From Bacteroidota bacterium (GTDB lineage Bacteria; Bacteroidota; Bacteroidia; B-17B0; Aurantibacillaceae), in assembly GCA_013298715.1 (NCBI GenBank), contig JAAFIQ010000008.1, forward strand, positions 62,001-126,000: 64,000 nucleotides of DNA, written 5' to 3'. How positions within the stretch are numbered: position 1 is the first letter of the stretch; each line of letters starts with the position of its first letter. Positions 43,319-52,313 of the stretch are shown one piece after another. The notes under the pieces are model-generated. The model had not been told where the DNA came from. It did not search any database and saw only the letters and a program-made list of their open reading frames with translations. The translations under genes were made by a program, and so were the position numbers.

Positions 43319-45598
43319 TTAAAATTTTATTCCTAACACACAAACATCATCTACTTGCTCCATTTCGCCTTTCCAACTATTAAAGTATTCAAGTAGTTTT
43401 TCTTTTTGTTCGTGCATTGGAAGTTTGTTTATACTTTTTAACTGTTCTTTTAATGGTTTGTACATAAGTTTTTTTCCTTTTGGCCCACCAAATTGGTCGG
43501 CGTAGCCATCTGTGTATGCAATAAACGTATCATTTGGTTTAAGCTCAGGTTTAAACAATCTAAAGGGTTCGGTTTTCATACCAATACCAATGGGCATTTT
43601 ATCTGCATCTAGTTCTATTAGCTCGCCATCGCGCACAATCACTGGTGCATTGTTAGATGCTGCATAAGTAACTTCGTTTGTTTCTAAATCGTAACAAATT
43701 AAAATTCCATCCATTCCATCTTGCCCACCATCTTTCGATAAATTTTTTATTAAGCGGTCTCTTACATGATTTAGTACCGTATGTGGTTCTACAATTAGTT
43801 GCTGGTTAATAGCTTCATTTAAAAAAGCCATGTTTAATAAACTCATAAAAGCTCCCGGAACGCCATGCCCTGTGCTATCACAAATAGCGATATAAAAATG
43901 CGTTTTGTTTTTAGTTGCCCAGTAAAAATCGCCGCTAACAATATCTTTAGGTTTAAATAGTAAAAAATGATTTGGTAAGTATTTATTTAAAAATTTATCC
44001 TGAGCTAAAAGTGTGTTTTGTATGCGCTTGGCGTATTTTAAACTATCAATTATTTCGGTTTGCTTGTGCTCAATAATATCTTTTTGTTTCACAACTTCTT
44101 GAGTGCGCTCAGCAACTTTGTCTTCTAGGCCATGTATGAGCCCATTTATAGAAGTTTGCATTTTTTTAAAACTGTTTGCCAAGGAGCCAATTTCATCTTT
44201 GCGTTCAGTAATAATTTCAACATCTAAATTCCCTTTTGCTAGTTCAAGCGCATCGTATTCTAGTTCTTTTAGCGGTTTTGTAACTTCGCGCGAAACAAAA
44301 TAAGATAACACCAAAATAAAAAGTAAAACTATAAGCGAAGCTGTAAAAATGCTGTACTTTAATTTTTGAGTAGGACTAAAGGCTTCAGCTTCGTCAATCT
44401 CGCTCATAATTACCCACTTCATTCCTAAAATTTGTAAAGGCTTAAATGCTGATAAAACGGATACACCGCGGTAATCATCAAAAATTAAATTACCATTTTT
44501 ACCAGCCAGTGCTTCTTTAGTACCAAGGGTTTTTACACTTTGCAAACCTACAGAAGTTTTATAATTACGAATTTTATTGATCGTAATATTTCCTACACCA
44601 ATTTCTTTTAAGAGTTTAAAATAATTTAAACTGTCTTCAATTAAAAACCTACTTTGGTTGCGCAAAGTAAAATCTTCGCCAACAATATAACTTTCGCCTG
44701 TTTTGCCTAAGCCCACATTTTCCCATTGTTTGTGGTTAGTCATAATTTCATTAATATTATCAATCGGCATTTGAAAAGCAAGTACGCCAATTACTTTTGC
44801 GCCATCAAAAATTGGGCAGGCTATAAATGAAGCGGGTGCATTGTAAGAAGGTAAATACTCATCATAATCAACTAAAGCAACATCTTCTTTATTTGTAATT
44901 TTGAGGGCTTGGTTAAAAGCTTTTGCTAGGTTTGTGTTTCTATAGGCACCATTTTGGAGCGATGATGCAAAATCAATTTCTTTGTAAACAGTATAAACAA
45001 TGTCGCCTGTTTCACTATCAATTAAAAACACATCATGAAAACCAAATCGTTCAAGAAAAGTACGAATAACAGGATGGTATTTTTTATGTGTTTTGTTGTA
45101 ATGACAGTTTTGTTGTATGGTATCTAACAAATGTTTTTGACCCAGACTTTTAGGATTATCTGCTATAAAAAGTTCTTGTAACAAAAGCGCATTTGCATTT
45201 TTAGGCTCAAGATTTTTTTTGTTTACCACACTAATACTGTTTTTACGAAGTTCTTTTATAAATACGGTATCAATGTAATCGTCCATTTTATTATGGCGCT
45301 GATAAAAATTAGTAGTATTGTAATGTAGCTCAGCAGTTACTGTTTTAAAGTCTTCTTTAAATGCTTTTGTAGCCTCTATGGTAGCAGGATTTTCTGAAAA
45401 AGCCAATAGCTGATTTTTGATTTGTAAGAAGTAATCGCTTATTTGCCCAGCCTTCATTTCGCGCACGGCAGTAAGTTTTTTGAAAGATTCTTCCTGCAAA
45501 GTTTTACGTGCGTTGGTGTACGCGATTAAACCAGCAACGGCCATAGCAATAAAGGCTATTATAAAAAATGTGAGTGTTAAGCGTAATCCAATCTTCAT
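43319..45598 (-). CDS. Cache-HAMP-SpoIIE/PP2C sensor phosphatase
   Basis: 759 residues: an N-terminal membrane segment (about 8-28), a large periplasmic dCache-like sensor (about 35-405, including DVFLIDSETGDIVYTVYKE and GKTGESYIVG), a second membrane segment (about 415-435), a HAMP domain (SREVTKPLKELEYDALELAKGN), a coiled coil and a C-terminal PP2C domain with SGDFYWA and DSTGHGVPGAFMS. Signal binding outside should change phosphatase activity inside and so a partner-switch or other Ser/Thr phosphorylation circuit. It is divergent from a HAD hydrolase gene with almost no gap. Confidence 0.92.
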   Translation of the reverse strand: MKIGLRLTLTFFIIAFIAMAVAGLIAYTNARKTLQEESFKKLTAVREMKAGQISDYFLQIKNQLLAFSENPATIEATKAFKEDFKTVTAELHYNTTNFYQRHNKMDDYIDTVFIKELRKNSISVVNKKNLEPKNANALLLQELFIADNPKSLGQKHLLDTIQQNCHYNKTHKKYHPVIRTFLERFGFHDVFLIDSETGDIVYTVYKEIDFASSLQNGAYRNTNLAKAFNQALKITNKEDVALVDYDEYLPSYNAPASFIACPIFDGAKVIGVLAFQMPIDNINEIMTNHKQWENVGLGKTGESYIVGEDFTLRNQSRFLIEDSLNYFKLLKEIGVGNITINKIRNYKTSVGLQSVKTLGTKEALAGKNGNLIFDDYRGVSVLSAFKPLQILGMKWVIMSEIDEAEAFSPTQKLKYSIFTASLIVLLFILVLSYFVSREVTKPLKELEYDALELAKGNLDVEIITERKDEIGSLANSFKKMQTSINGLIHGLEDKVAERTQEVVKQKDIIEHKQTEIIDSLKYAKRIQNTLLAQDKFLNKYLPNHFLLFKPKDIVSGDFYWATKNKTHFYIAICDSTGHGVPGAFMSLLNMAFLNEAINQQLIVEPHTVLNHVRDRLIKNLSKDGGQDGMDGILICYDLETNEVTYAASNNAPVIVRDGELIELDADKMPIGIGMKTEPFRLFKPELKPNDTFIAYTDGYADQFGGPKGKKLMYKPLKEQLKSINKLPMHEQKEKLLEYFNSWKGEMEQVDDVCVLGIKF

Positions 45599-45608
45599 TT
45601 TAAAAAAC

Positions 45609-45616
45609 TATCTTTG
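45609..45616 (+). promoter_or_regulatory. -7 promoter box of the HAD hydrolase gene
   Basis: TATCTTTG is an exact TAnnTTTG match, 19 bases before the ATG at 45635. It starts 10 bases after the start codon of the divergent phosphatase gene, so the promoter must reach into that coding region. Confidence 0.5.
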
Positions 45617-45634
45617 CGTTTTAAAGTTAATCAA

Positions 45635-46264
45635 ATGAATAATATAAAAAACATTATTTTTGATTTAGGCGGTGTAATCATTAATTTAGATATTAAAGCC
45701 ACTATTTCCTCATTTAATGCGCTAACAACGGTTAGTTTTGAAGAGATTTATACACAAGCCAAGCAAACTACACTATTTGATTTGTTTGATAAAGGGAAAA
45801 TTGAAGAAAAGGAATTTTTTAGAGAACTAGCAAGTAAGCTGAATTACAAAGGTGAGCACGAGCATTTATTAAATGCGTGGAATGCTATGCTGCTTGATTT
45901 TCCGGAAGAAAGATTAGATACTTTGGTTGAAGCAAAATCAAATTACAACACTTTTCTATTGAGCAATACTAACGAAACACATATTTCTGTTTTTGAAAAT
46001 AATTTATACCAAGAGCACGGTGTAAAACACTTTAGTGATTACTTTGATGGTTTGTACTATAGTTGCCGAATGGGTATGCGCAAACCCGACGAAGAGATTT
46101 TTGAGTATGTGCTAACCAAAAATAAATTAGTGCCAAGTGAAACGGTATTTATTGACGATAGTATACAACACGTTAAAGGAGCTGGTAACTTAGGTATTAA
46201 TGCCTTTTTACTTGAAAAGAATATGGAAATTAATGAGCTGCTAAAACAACTTAATCTTTTATAA
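45635..46264 (+). CDS. HAD family hydrolase (IA type)
   Basis: 209 residues from the ATG at 45635. The nucleophile motif IIFDLGGVIINLD, the LLSNTNETH Ser/Thr motif, the Lys in MRKPDEEIFE and the FIDDSIQHV acids are all present, with a helical cap after the first motif. It resembles YihX/epoxide-hydrolase-N-type HAD phosphatases. The substrate is unknown. The upstream in-frame TTG at 45614 lies in the -7 box and is rejected. Its last 14 bases overlap the end of the convergent alpha/beta hydrolase gene. Confidence 0.85.
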   Translation: MNNIKNIIFDLGGVIINLDIKATISSFNALTTVSFEEIYTQAKQTTLFDLFDKGKIEEKEFFRELASKLNYKGEHEHLLNAWNAMLLDFPEERLDTLVEAKSNYNTFLLSNTNETHISVFENNLYQEHGVKHFSDYFDGLYYSCRMGMRKPDEEIFEYVLTKNKLVPSETVFIDDSIQHVKGAGNLGINAFLLEKNMEINELLKQLNLL

Positions 46265-47021
46265 AGGTAATTACTTCGTTAAAGAAATCTTGTGGTTTTT
46301 CTGAATGAACCCAATGGCCTGCATTTGCGATTGTTGCAAACCTTATGTTTGAAAATCTGTTTTCAAAATCAATAATATCACTAGCGTTTATATAATCAGA
46401 TTTTTGGCCTGCAACAACTAGGGTAGGTGTATTGCTTTTAAAGTGCGGTACTTCAGCGCTTATATTATCATAATTTTTGGTTATTGTTTTCAAATTAAAG
46501 CGCCAGTCCATCACATTATTCTCTGTATCCTTCCAATAAATATTTTTTAATAAAAACTGTTTTGTGCCAAAATCGCTGATGTGTTTTCCTAAAGTTTCTT
46601 CGGCTTGTTTCCGGCTTTTAATTTCTGAGAAATTTACTGCCTTTAATCCTTCTAAAACCGGATTGTGTTGTGGTTTATAAGATCGGACCGCAATATCTAC
46701 TATTACTAATTTTTTGGCAATTCTTGGAAACATAAATTCAAAGAATAGGGTAGTTTTTCCACCCATGCTATGCCCTAAAATTATTGGGTTTTGCAATTTG
46801 TGTGTGTCAATAAATTCTTTTAAATCACTGGCCATTAATTCATAGCTCCATTCACTGCTGTGTGGCGATAAACCATGGTTGCGTTGGTCTAAGGTAAACA
46901 CTTCAAAATTATGTTCTGAAAATTGTTTTGCAAGCGTATTCCAATTATCGCTCTGACCAAATAATCCGTGTAAAATAATTAAGGGAGTTCCGCTACCGTA
47001 ACTTCTATAGGCAAGTTGCAT
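46251..47021 (-). CDS. Alpha/beta hydrolase (YbfF-like esterase)
   Basis: 256 residues with the oxyanion HGLFGQSDNW loop, the nucleophile elbow GHSMGG, a late catalytic Asp region and the NAGHWVHSEKP histidine. These agree with YbfF-type acyl esterases of the cytoplasm. The natural substrate is not known. It converges with the HAD gene and overlaps it by 14 bases. Confidence 0.87.
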   Translation of the reverse strand: MQLAYRSYGSGTPLIILHGLFGQSDNWNTLAKQFSEHNFEVFTLDQRNHGLSPHSSEWSYELMASDLKEFIDTHKLQNPIILGHSMGGKTTLFFEFMFPRIAKKLVIVDIAVRSYKPQHNPVLEGLKAVNFSEIKSRKQAEETLGKHISDFGTKQFLLKNIYWKDTENNVMDWRFNLKTITKNYDNISAEVPHFKSNTPTLVVAGQKSDYINASDIIDFENRFSNIRFATIANAGHWVHSEKPQDFFNEVITFIKD

Positions 47022-47052
47022 AAATTTATATTACAAGTAGCAAATGTAAAGG

Positions 47053-47970
47053 TTATTTTTCAACCACACCATCGCCGGCATATTGGCCATTTTTGTAAAT
47101 AGCAATACGTTGTAAAATGCCGTTATCATCGTAAATATAGGCCTTGCCTGTTACAAATAAATTGTTTTTAAACTCTCCGTCTTTAGTAACTTGCTTACTT
47201 GCATTGTATAAAACATGATGTCCGTTTAAAACGATTGGTGCTTTGCTACCAGATGCAGTTACTGCTTTTTCATCGGCTTTTAAGCTCACCTTTGGTGCAT
47301 TTTCAGCAGGGGCATCGTTCTTTTTTACAAATTCTTTTTTAGGATCGTAAATTTTAATACTGTTCACATCTACATCGCCATTATTAAATACTTTTTCTGC
47401 TTTAATATCACCATTCTCATGAAACTCTTTAATAACACCAGCCTCTTTACCATTTACAAAATTTCCTTTAACAGCAACTTGTCCGTTTTCGTATTTATAA
47501 ACTTGTTCTCCTTCTCTTTTACCTTGTGCGTTGTAGTTAAATTCGTGTTGTACTTGTCCGTTTTCGTAGTATTGTTTTAAAGCACCTACCCATTTATTAT
47601 TTTTCCATTGCCCTTCTTCTTGCACTTTCCCGTTATCGTAAAACATAATTGCATAGCCATCAGGTCGTCCGTTTGCAAACGTTACTTTATGCTTGAGGTT
47701 ACCATTGCAATAATACTCCATCCACAAACCTATTTTTCTATTTTCTTTATAGGCGCCTTCTTCAGCTTTTTGTGTTGGGGTAAAGCACGAGTTTTGTTTG
47801 TGCTTTCCAAATAAAATCCATTTGCCTTGTTTACGACCAACCACATCTACATAGTTGATAGTATCCTTTGTGTTGGGCGCAAACTCCCATGTTTGTGCTA
47901 CTGATTGTTGCGCCGAAAGCACCGTAAAAGCAAAGATAAAGGTAGGTATAAGTATAGATTTGTTTAACAT
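47053..47970 (-). CDS. Secreted MORN/YwqK-repeat protein
   Basis: 305 residues with a signal peptide (FIFAFTVLSAQQSVAQ) and at least six MORN-like units (RKIGLWMEYYCNGNLKH, GKVQEEGQWKNNKWVG, GQVAVKGNFVNGKEAG). After a Pro/Ala/Lys linker (about 205-240) one more unit follows. Such proteins are usually named antitoxin component YwqK, but no toxin gene is present. It is the second YwqK-like protein in the window; the first is the lipoprotein at 5981-6508. Function unknown. Confidence 0.78.
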   Translation of the reverse strand: MLNKSILIPTFIFAFTVLSAQQSVAQTWEFAPNTKDTINYVDVVGRKQGKWILFGKHKQNSCFTPTQKAEEGAYKENRKIGLWMEYYCNGNLKHKVTFANGRPDGYAIMFYDNGKVQEEGQWKNNKWVGALKQYYENGQVQHEFNYNAQGKREGEQVYKYENGQVAVKGNFVNGKEAGVIKEFHENGDIKAEKVFNNGDVDVNSIKIYDPKKEFVKKNDAPAENAPKVSLKADEKAVTASGSKAPIVLNGHHVLYNASKQVTKDGEFKNNLFVTGKAYIYDDNGILQRIAIYKNGQYAGDGVVEK

Positions 47971-48130
47971 AACTTAATGGTATTACAACGTTACATCTAA
48001 GTTAAATAATAGAATTCAATAATGAAAGGGTACTAGGGCTATAAATTTCAACAAAAGGGGCTAAAAATCAAATAATTAGACAAATTAGTTTTTTTTACCG
48101 ACCAAATTTGGGCTAAATTTTTTTAGCGAT

Positions 48131-49015
48131 TTACAATAATAATTTAAGGTCTGAGTAGTCTTTAAACAATTTGAATTTATTGTTTGGGAGTTGATACTCC
48201 GAATGACCATCAAAAAATTGTTTTCCGCTTACATAAAACTTTTCTGTTTTAACGCTTTGATTTAGAAGGTTTAGATAAGCCTCTAGATTAACATCTGGTA
48301 GGCTGGCAGTAATAATTGTAATAACAATATTTGGATTAAACCCTTTGCTAATCTCTATTAAATCTTCTAAAGGAACGCTTTGACCAAGGTAAACAATTCT
48401 ATAGCCTTTTGCTTTACATAAAAAATTTACATAAAGCAATCCCATTTCATGTAGCTCCTGATTTGGCAGGAAAAGCAGAACGCGTTTTCTAGTATTTACA
48501 AAATTTGGTGTAAGTTTATCAATATTAACAATAATTTTTTGGCGAACCAAGTTTGATAGGTAATGCTCTTGAGCCGCATTAACCATACCAATTTGCCACA
48601 TATCGCCCAATTTTTTGAAGAAAGGAAATACAATTTTTTCAATTGTAGTTTCAAATCCAAAATGGATTATTGAATTATTTATTGTGTTTTCAAACCTATC
48701 TTCGTTTAATTCCATTAAACTTAACAAAAGACTTTCTATTTGTGTGTTCTCGCTTTCGTAGGTGTTTAAAAACTGTTCAACTTCAGTAATTAATTCCTCA
48801 TCTGTCATTTTAGCTATTTTAGAAATTTTATAGCCATTTACATTGAGGAGTGAAATGTTTAGAATTTTTTTAAGGTCGTTGTTGGTATACCAGCGTACGT
48901 TACTCTCTGTTCTTTCTGGTTTAAGAATATCGTAGCGCTGCTCCCAAATACGCAATGTATGAGCCTTTATGCCCGAGAGAAGCTCTAATTCCTTAATTGA
49001 AAGTCTAGTATCCAT
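48131..49015 (-). CDS. MerR-family regulator with B12-binding domain (CarH/LitR-like)
   Basis: 294 residues: a MerR winged helix (about 5-72, with LRIWEQRYDILKPERTESNVRWY), a helical middle holding the W140-x9-E150-H151 motif and a Rossmann-like cobalamin domain with E187-x-H189-x-x-G192. In CarH the lower ligand His of this motif binds adenosylcobalamin and light breaks the tetramer, so the gene may be a light- or B12-sensing repressor. The first motif residue is Glu in place of Asp. Carotenoid or photolyase genes, the usual targets, are not next to it. Confidence 0.9.
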   Translation of the reverse strand: MDTRLSIKELELLSGIKAHTLRIWEQRYDILKPERTESNVRWYTNNDLKKILNISLLNVNGYKISKIAKMTDEELITEVEQFLNTYESENTQIESLLLSLMELNEDRFENTINNSIIHFGFETTIEKIVFPFFKKLGDMWQIGMVNAAQEHYLSNLVRQKIIVNIDKLTPNFVNTRKRVLLFLPNQELHEMGLLYVNFLCKAKGYRIVYLGQSVPLEDLIEISKGFNPNIVITIITASLPDVNLEAYLNLLNQSVKTEKFYVSGKQFFDGHSEYQLPNNKFKLFKDYSDLKLLL

Positions 49016-49059
49016 ATTTACCGAACAAAGGAAACAGGTAATTGTTTACAAAATAAATG

Positions 49060-49090
49060 AAAACCCCGCCAATAGCGAAAAGTTGGGGTT
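49060..49090 (-). terminator. Rho-independent terminator after the OmpH genes
   Basis: On the minus strand AACCCC pairs with GGGGTT (49085-49090 with 49062-49067) around a 17-base loop that can pair further, followed by a short T run. It is 33 bases after the stop of the second OmpH gene. Confidence 0.6.
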
Positions 49091-49122
49091 AAAAACTTTT
49101 TAAGTTATTGATAACTAGTCAG

Positions 49123-49737
49123 TTATTTTTTTGGAGCTGGGGCAGTTTTAGGTTTTGTTCCTCCGTTCGTGCTGTTTACTCCATTTGAATTTCCTCCTCC
49201 AGGGATAACCGCCGCAGGCATACTATCTAATTTCTTTTTGGCGGCAGCGTAAATATCATCAGTTGGTTCGCTGTAAAGCACGTTGCTTTGGCCTGGAGTT
49301 GTATCTAACACATATTTGTACCCACCTTCTTTAGCAACCAATTCAATGGCTTTTTTTGCTTTTTCATAAATAGGCAACATTAACTCCGATGTTTTGCGTT
49401 GATAATCTGTTTGGGCCTGCATCCTAAAGTCTTCAATGCTTTTTTGCAAATCGGTAAGTTCTTTTTGTTTTTTTTCTTTTACTAAGTTACTCATAGTTCC
49501 TTTTCCATCTTCTTCTAAATACTTTTGGTACTTGGTTTCTAACTCTTGTTGCATTGCTAAAATTTCATTTTCAATTCCTTTGTAATAACTTTGAGCAACA
49601 TCTTTAGCAGTTTTTGCTTCGGGCATTGTAGCAATTAAAGAATCTAAATTTACGTGTGCAATTTTTTGCGCATTAGCAAAAGTAAATAATGCAACACTTG
49701 CAAATACTAGAGCTACTTTTTTAATAGTTGTGTTCAT
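49123..49737 (-). CDS. OmpH/Skp family periplasmic chaperone
   Basis: 204 residues with a signal peptide (ALVFASVALFTFANAQ), a beta-strand IAHVNLDSLI start, a long charged coiled coil (about 40-130) forming the Skp tentacles and a strand GYKYVLDT near the end. A Pro/Asn/Gly-rich tail after 170 is an extra feature. Skp-like proteins hold unfolded outer-membrane proteins in the periplasm. It is the second of a tandem pair and closes the leftward run from the polysaccharide genes. Confidence 0.88.
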   Translation of the reverse strand: MNTTIKKVALVFASVALFTFANAQKIAHVNLDSLIATMPEAKTAKDVAQSYYKGIENEILAMQQELETKYQKYLEEDGKGTMSNLVKEKKQKELTDLQKSIEDFRMQAQTDYQRKTSELMLPIYEKAKKAIELVAKEGGYKYVLDTTPGQSNVLYSEPTDDIYAAAKKKLDSMPAAVIPGGGNSNGVNSTNGGTKPKTAPAPKK

Positions 49738-49769
49738 TTTTTGTTGTTTGGTTTTTCTGGATTATTAAT

Positions 49770-50291
49770 TTATTTTTTGTAACCTAAAAGTGTAAGTACA
49801 TCATCACTTTTATCGTACTTGCTGTTGGCATAAAGTATTGCAACTTGTCCGCTTTTATCTAAAATAAAGCCTAAGCCACTTTTTTCGGCTACAGATTTAA
49901 TTGCGTTATACACTTTATCTTGTAAAGGTTTTACAAGTTCTTGGCGTTTTTTAAACAATTCGCCGTCAACGCCAAAACGCTGTTTTTGTAAATCTTTTAC
50001 TTCTTTTTCTTTATTAATAATTTCATTTTCGCGCTTTCTTTTCATGTCATCTGTTAGTAAAATTGCATCTGCTTGAAAGGCTTTGTATAATTTATCAATT
50101 TCCAAATATTTTGTTTCAATTTCTTTTTGCCATTGCACGCTCGTTTTATCAAGTTCTGTTTGCGCTGCTTTGTACTCTGGTATTTGGCTCATAATGTAAT
50201 CGGTATCAACATAACCAAATTTTGCTGCTTGATTTTGCGCTGAAAGTATTGTTACAAAACAAACTGCAAGTAATAAAAAAATCTTCTTCAT
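49770..50291 (-). CDS. OmpH/Skp family periplasmic chaperone
   Basis: 173 residues with a signal peptide (IFLLLAVCFVTILSAQ), the strand AKFGYVDTDYIMSQIPEY, a lysine-rich coiled coil and the closing strand GLGFILDKSGQVAILYA. It is the first of the tandem OmpH pair, 32 bases ahead of the second, and the two probably arose by duplication; such pairs often follow bamA in Bacteroidota, but bamA is not here. Its own promoter likely lies in the 140-base gap upstream. Confidence 0.88.
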   Translation of the reverse strand: MKKIFLLLAVCFVTILSAQNQAAKFGYVDTDYIMSQIPEYKAAQTELDKTSVQWQKEIETKYLEIDKLYKAFQADAILLTDDMKRKRENEIINKEKEVKDLQKQRFGVDGELFKKRQELVKPLQDKVYNAIKSVAEKSGLGFILDKSGQVAILYANSKYDKSDDVLTLLGYKK

Positions 50292-50431
50292 AGTTTTAAC
50301 GTTTAAAATTAAATCATAAAACGTGCCAAGATACGAATTTAGTATGAATTAACGTTTTTTAGTGATTTAAAATTTATTTTTAAGAAAGTAGAAAATTTTA
50401 TGATTGGGTTTATGATATGGTTTTAACGGCA

Positions 50432-51088
50432 TTAAACGATTTGTTTGCCGCTATTAACTTCGGCAACTACTTTTGCCTTACTATCCCCCATAATTAATAT
50501 TTGCACTGTTTTTAATAAAATAAACACATCTAACTTAAAGCTGAGGTTTTTGTTATAATACAAATCGTACCTAATACGGTTGTTAAGCATAAACTCGTTT
50601 TTAATTTCGCCCCGAAAGCCCATTACTTGAGCCAAACCTGTTATGCCTGGTAATACAGCGCCTCTAAGCGCAAAATTTTTATTTAACTTAGTGTATTTGT
50701 CTGTGTGAAATAACATGTGCGGTCTTGGCCCTACAAAGCTCATATCACCTTTTAAAACATTGATTATTTGCGGTAGCTCGTCAATACTGTATTTTCGTAA
50801 AATGCTTCCTAGGTTTGTAATTCTCTCATCTTTATAGCATGCTTGTTTTTTATCACTATCGGCATTTACTAGCATCGTTCGGAACTTTATAATTTTAAAA
50901 GCGGAGTTGTTTAACCCAGTTCGTTCTTGCAAAAAAAACACAGAACCTTTTGAGCTTAGTTTAATTAAAAATGCAAGTAAGGGGATTAGCCAACTAAGAA
51001 ATAAAATACAGATAATTAAGGCTAAACTAAAATCAATAACTCGTTTTAAAATTGTTTTATAAAATATATTAGTGCGAGTGCTTCTCAT
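50432..51088 (-). CDS. Initiating sugar transferase (polyprenyl-phosphate sugar phosphotransferase)
   Basis: About 218 residues from the ATG at 51088. One membrane helix (about 20-42) is followed by the bacterial sugar-transferase domain with FFLQERTGLNN, FKIIKFRTM, STRKYSIDELPQ-like and SFVGPRPHM motifs (here LRKYSIDELPQIINV). It transfers a sugar-1-phosphate to undecaprenyl phosphate on the cytoplasmic face, the first step of the surface polysaccharide made by this cluster. The start overlaps the end of the ligase gene by 20 bases. Confidence 0.92.
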   Translation of the reverse strand: MRSTRTNIFYKTILKRVIDFSLALIICILFLSWLIPLLAFLIKLSSKGSVFFLQERTGLNNSAFKIIKFRTMLVNADSDKKQACYKDERITNLGSILRKYSIDELPQIINVLKGDMSFVGPRPHMLFHTDKYTKLNKNFALRGAVLPGITGLAQVMGFRGEIKNEFMLNNRIRYDLYYNKNLSFKLDVFILLKTVQILIMGDSKAKVVAEVNSGKQIV

Positions 51089-52313
51089 TAAAGTTTTGGG
51101 CTTGCAATAATATTGAAAAAAAAGCAAATGCAATTACACCTTTACTAACACTTAATACTGATTCACTCATAAAAAACAAACAAAATGTAACCAGTATTTG
51201 TAAAAGGACTACATTGCCATAAAATAAAGCCAAGCGTATCTGATAAAAAAGGAAATAAATAAAAAACATAAGGCCCGTTATGCCAAGGCTAATCGCTATT
51301 TCCACAAACTGATTGTGAGGGCCGTAACCAATATACCCTGTACCTCCTGAAATTTGGTCGCCAGTAAATAAATTAATTTCTTTATAACGTTTGTTTAAAG
51401 CGTCTTGAAAATCTCCAGTATATAAGCCTAGTAGCCAAGAATTGTTTTTGGTTAATAATTCGGTGGATTGTTTCCAAAGTAGTAAGCGCAGACTAATGCC
51501 ACTAAGAGGTGTATCATAAGAAAATGTTTGTTGATTAATTACATTGAAATTTGTTTGTAACTCCGTTTTAAAACGTTGGTTTATTGGTTTTATAAAAATT
51601 ACACTTAAAAAAAATACCATTAACGCTGATACAATTGCAATTACTTTTTTTAAACGTGAGGTGTTTTTAAAAAGAATAAAAATAAAATAGACAAAGCATA
51701 ATGTTATAAATAATTTAGAATTAAGTAAAAGCAAAAATAAAAGCAAACTAACTAATAGCAATTGCTTATAAAAAACGCGTATTGGCTTGTAATAATGAAC
51801 AATTAAAACAATAGAAATAAAAACATAAGCCGACATATAAACTGCATTAAACAAAAGTGGTAGCATAAGTTTGTGATAAAAAAAACTTGAATAATCGCCA
51901 TTAAAATTTTTTATAGCAACAATTATGCAAAAAATGATTGCAACAAATACTCCCAACACAAACGAAAACAAAATTTTATTGAAATACTCTTTCCAATAAT
52001 TATTAGATAGTAACAATAATGGGATTGCAATTAAAGCAGCCCGTCGCTCTAATATACTTGCCCCTTCAGTCTTATTGCTACTCATAAAAAAACTAAACAC
52101 ATACAATAAATAAAATACAAAAAACAGGACTGCTAATTTGTTAGAAAAAACCGTCTTTAGTTTTAAAATAATTTGTTTATCGAATAAAAAAATTAAACCA
52201 CTAAGTATAAAACAGTAGGAGTTAAGTTTTACACTTAAAGGCATTGTAAACGCCACAAGCATTATGCTTATGGAATAGAATGTGGAATAACTATTTTCTT
52301 GCTTAATTAACAT
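51069..52313 (-). CDS. O-antigen ligase family protein
   Basis: 414 residues with about eleven membrane segments and a periplasmic loop carrying GPHNQFVEIAISLGITGL, the Wzy_C/WaaL-type signature with its conserved His. It joins or polymerises undecaprenyl-linked glycan at the outer face of the inner membrane. A second polymerase-like protein at 54465-55706 suggests one is the polymerase and the other the ligase; this one carries the clearer ligase motif. It overlaps both neighbours. Confidence 0.85.
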   Translation of the reverse strand: MLIKQENSYSTFYSISIMLVAFTMPLSVKLNSYCFILSGLIFLFDKQIILKLKTVFSNKLAVLFFVFYLLYVFSFFMSSNKTEGASILERRAALIAIPLLLLSNNYWKEYFNKILFSFVLGVFVAIIFCIIVAIKNFNGDYSSFFYHKLMLPLLFNAVYMSAYVFISIVLIVHYYKPIRVFYKQLLLVSLLLFLLLLNSKLFITLCFVYFIFILFKNTSRLKKVIAIVSALMVFFLSVIFIKPINQRFKTELQTNFNVINQQTFSYDTPLSGISLRLLLWKQSTELLTKNNSWLLGLYTGDFQDALNKRYKEINLFTGDQISGGTGYIGYGPHNQFVEIAISLGITGLMFFIYFLFYQIRLALFYGNVVLLQILVTFCLFFMSESVLSVSKGVIAFAFFSILLQAQNFNEKHSH

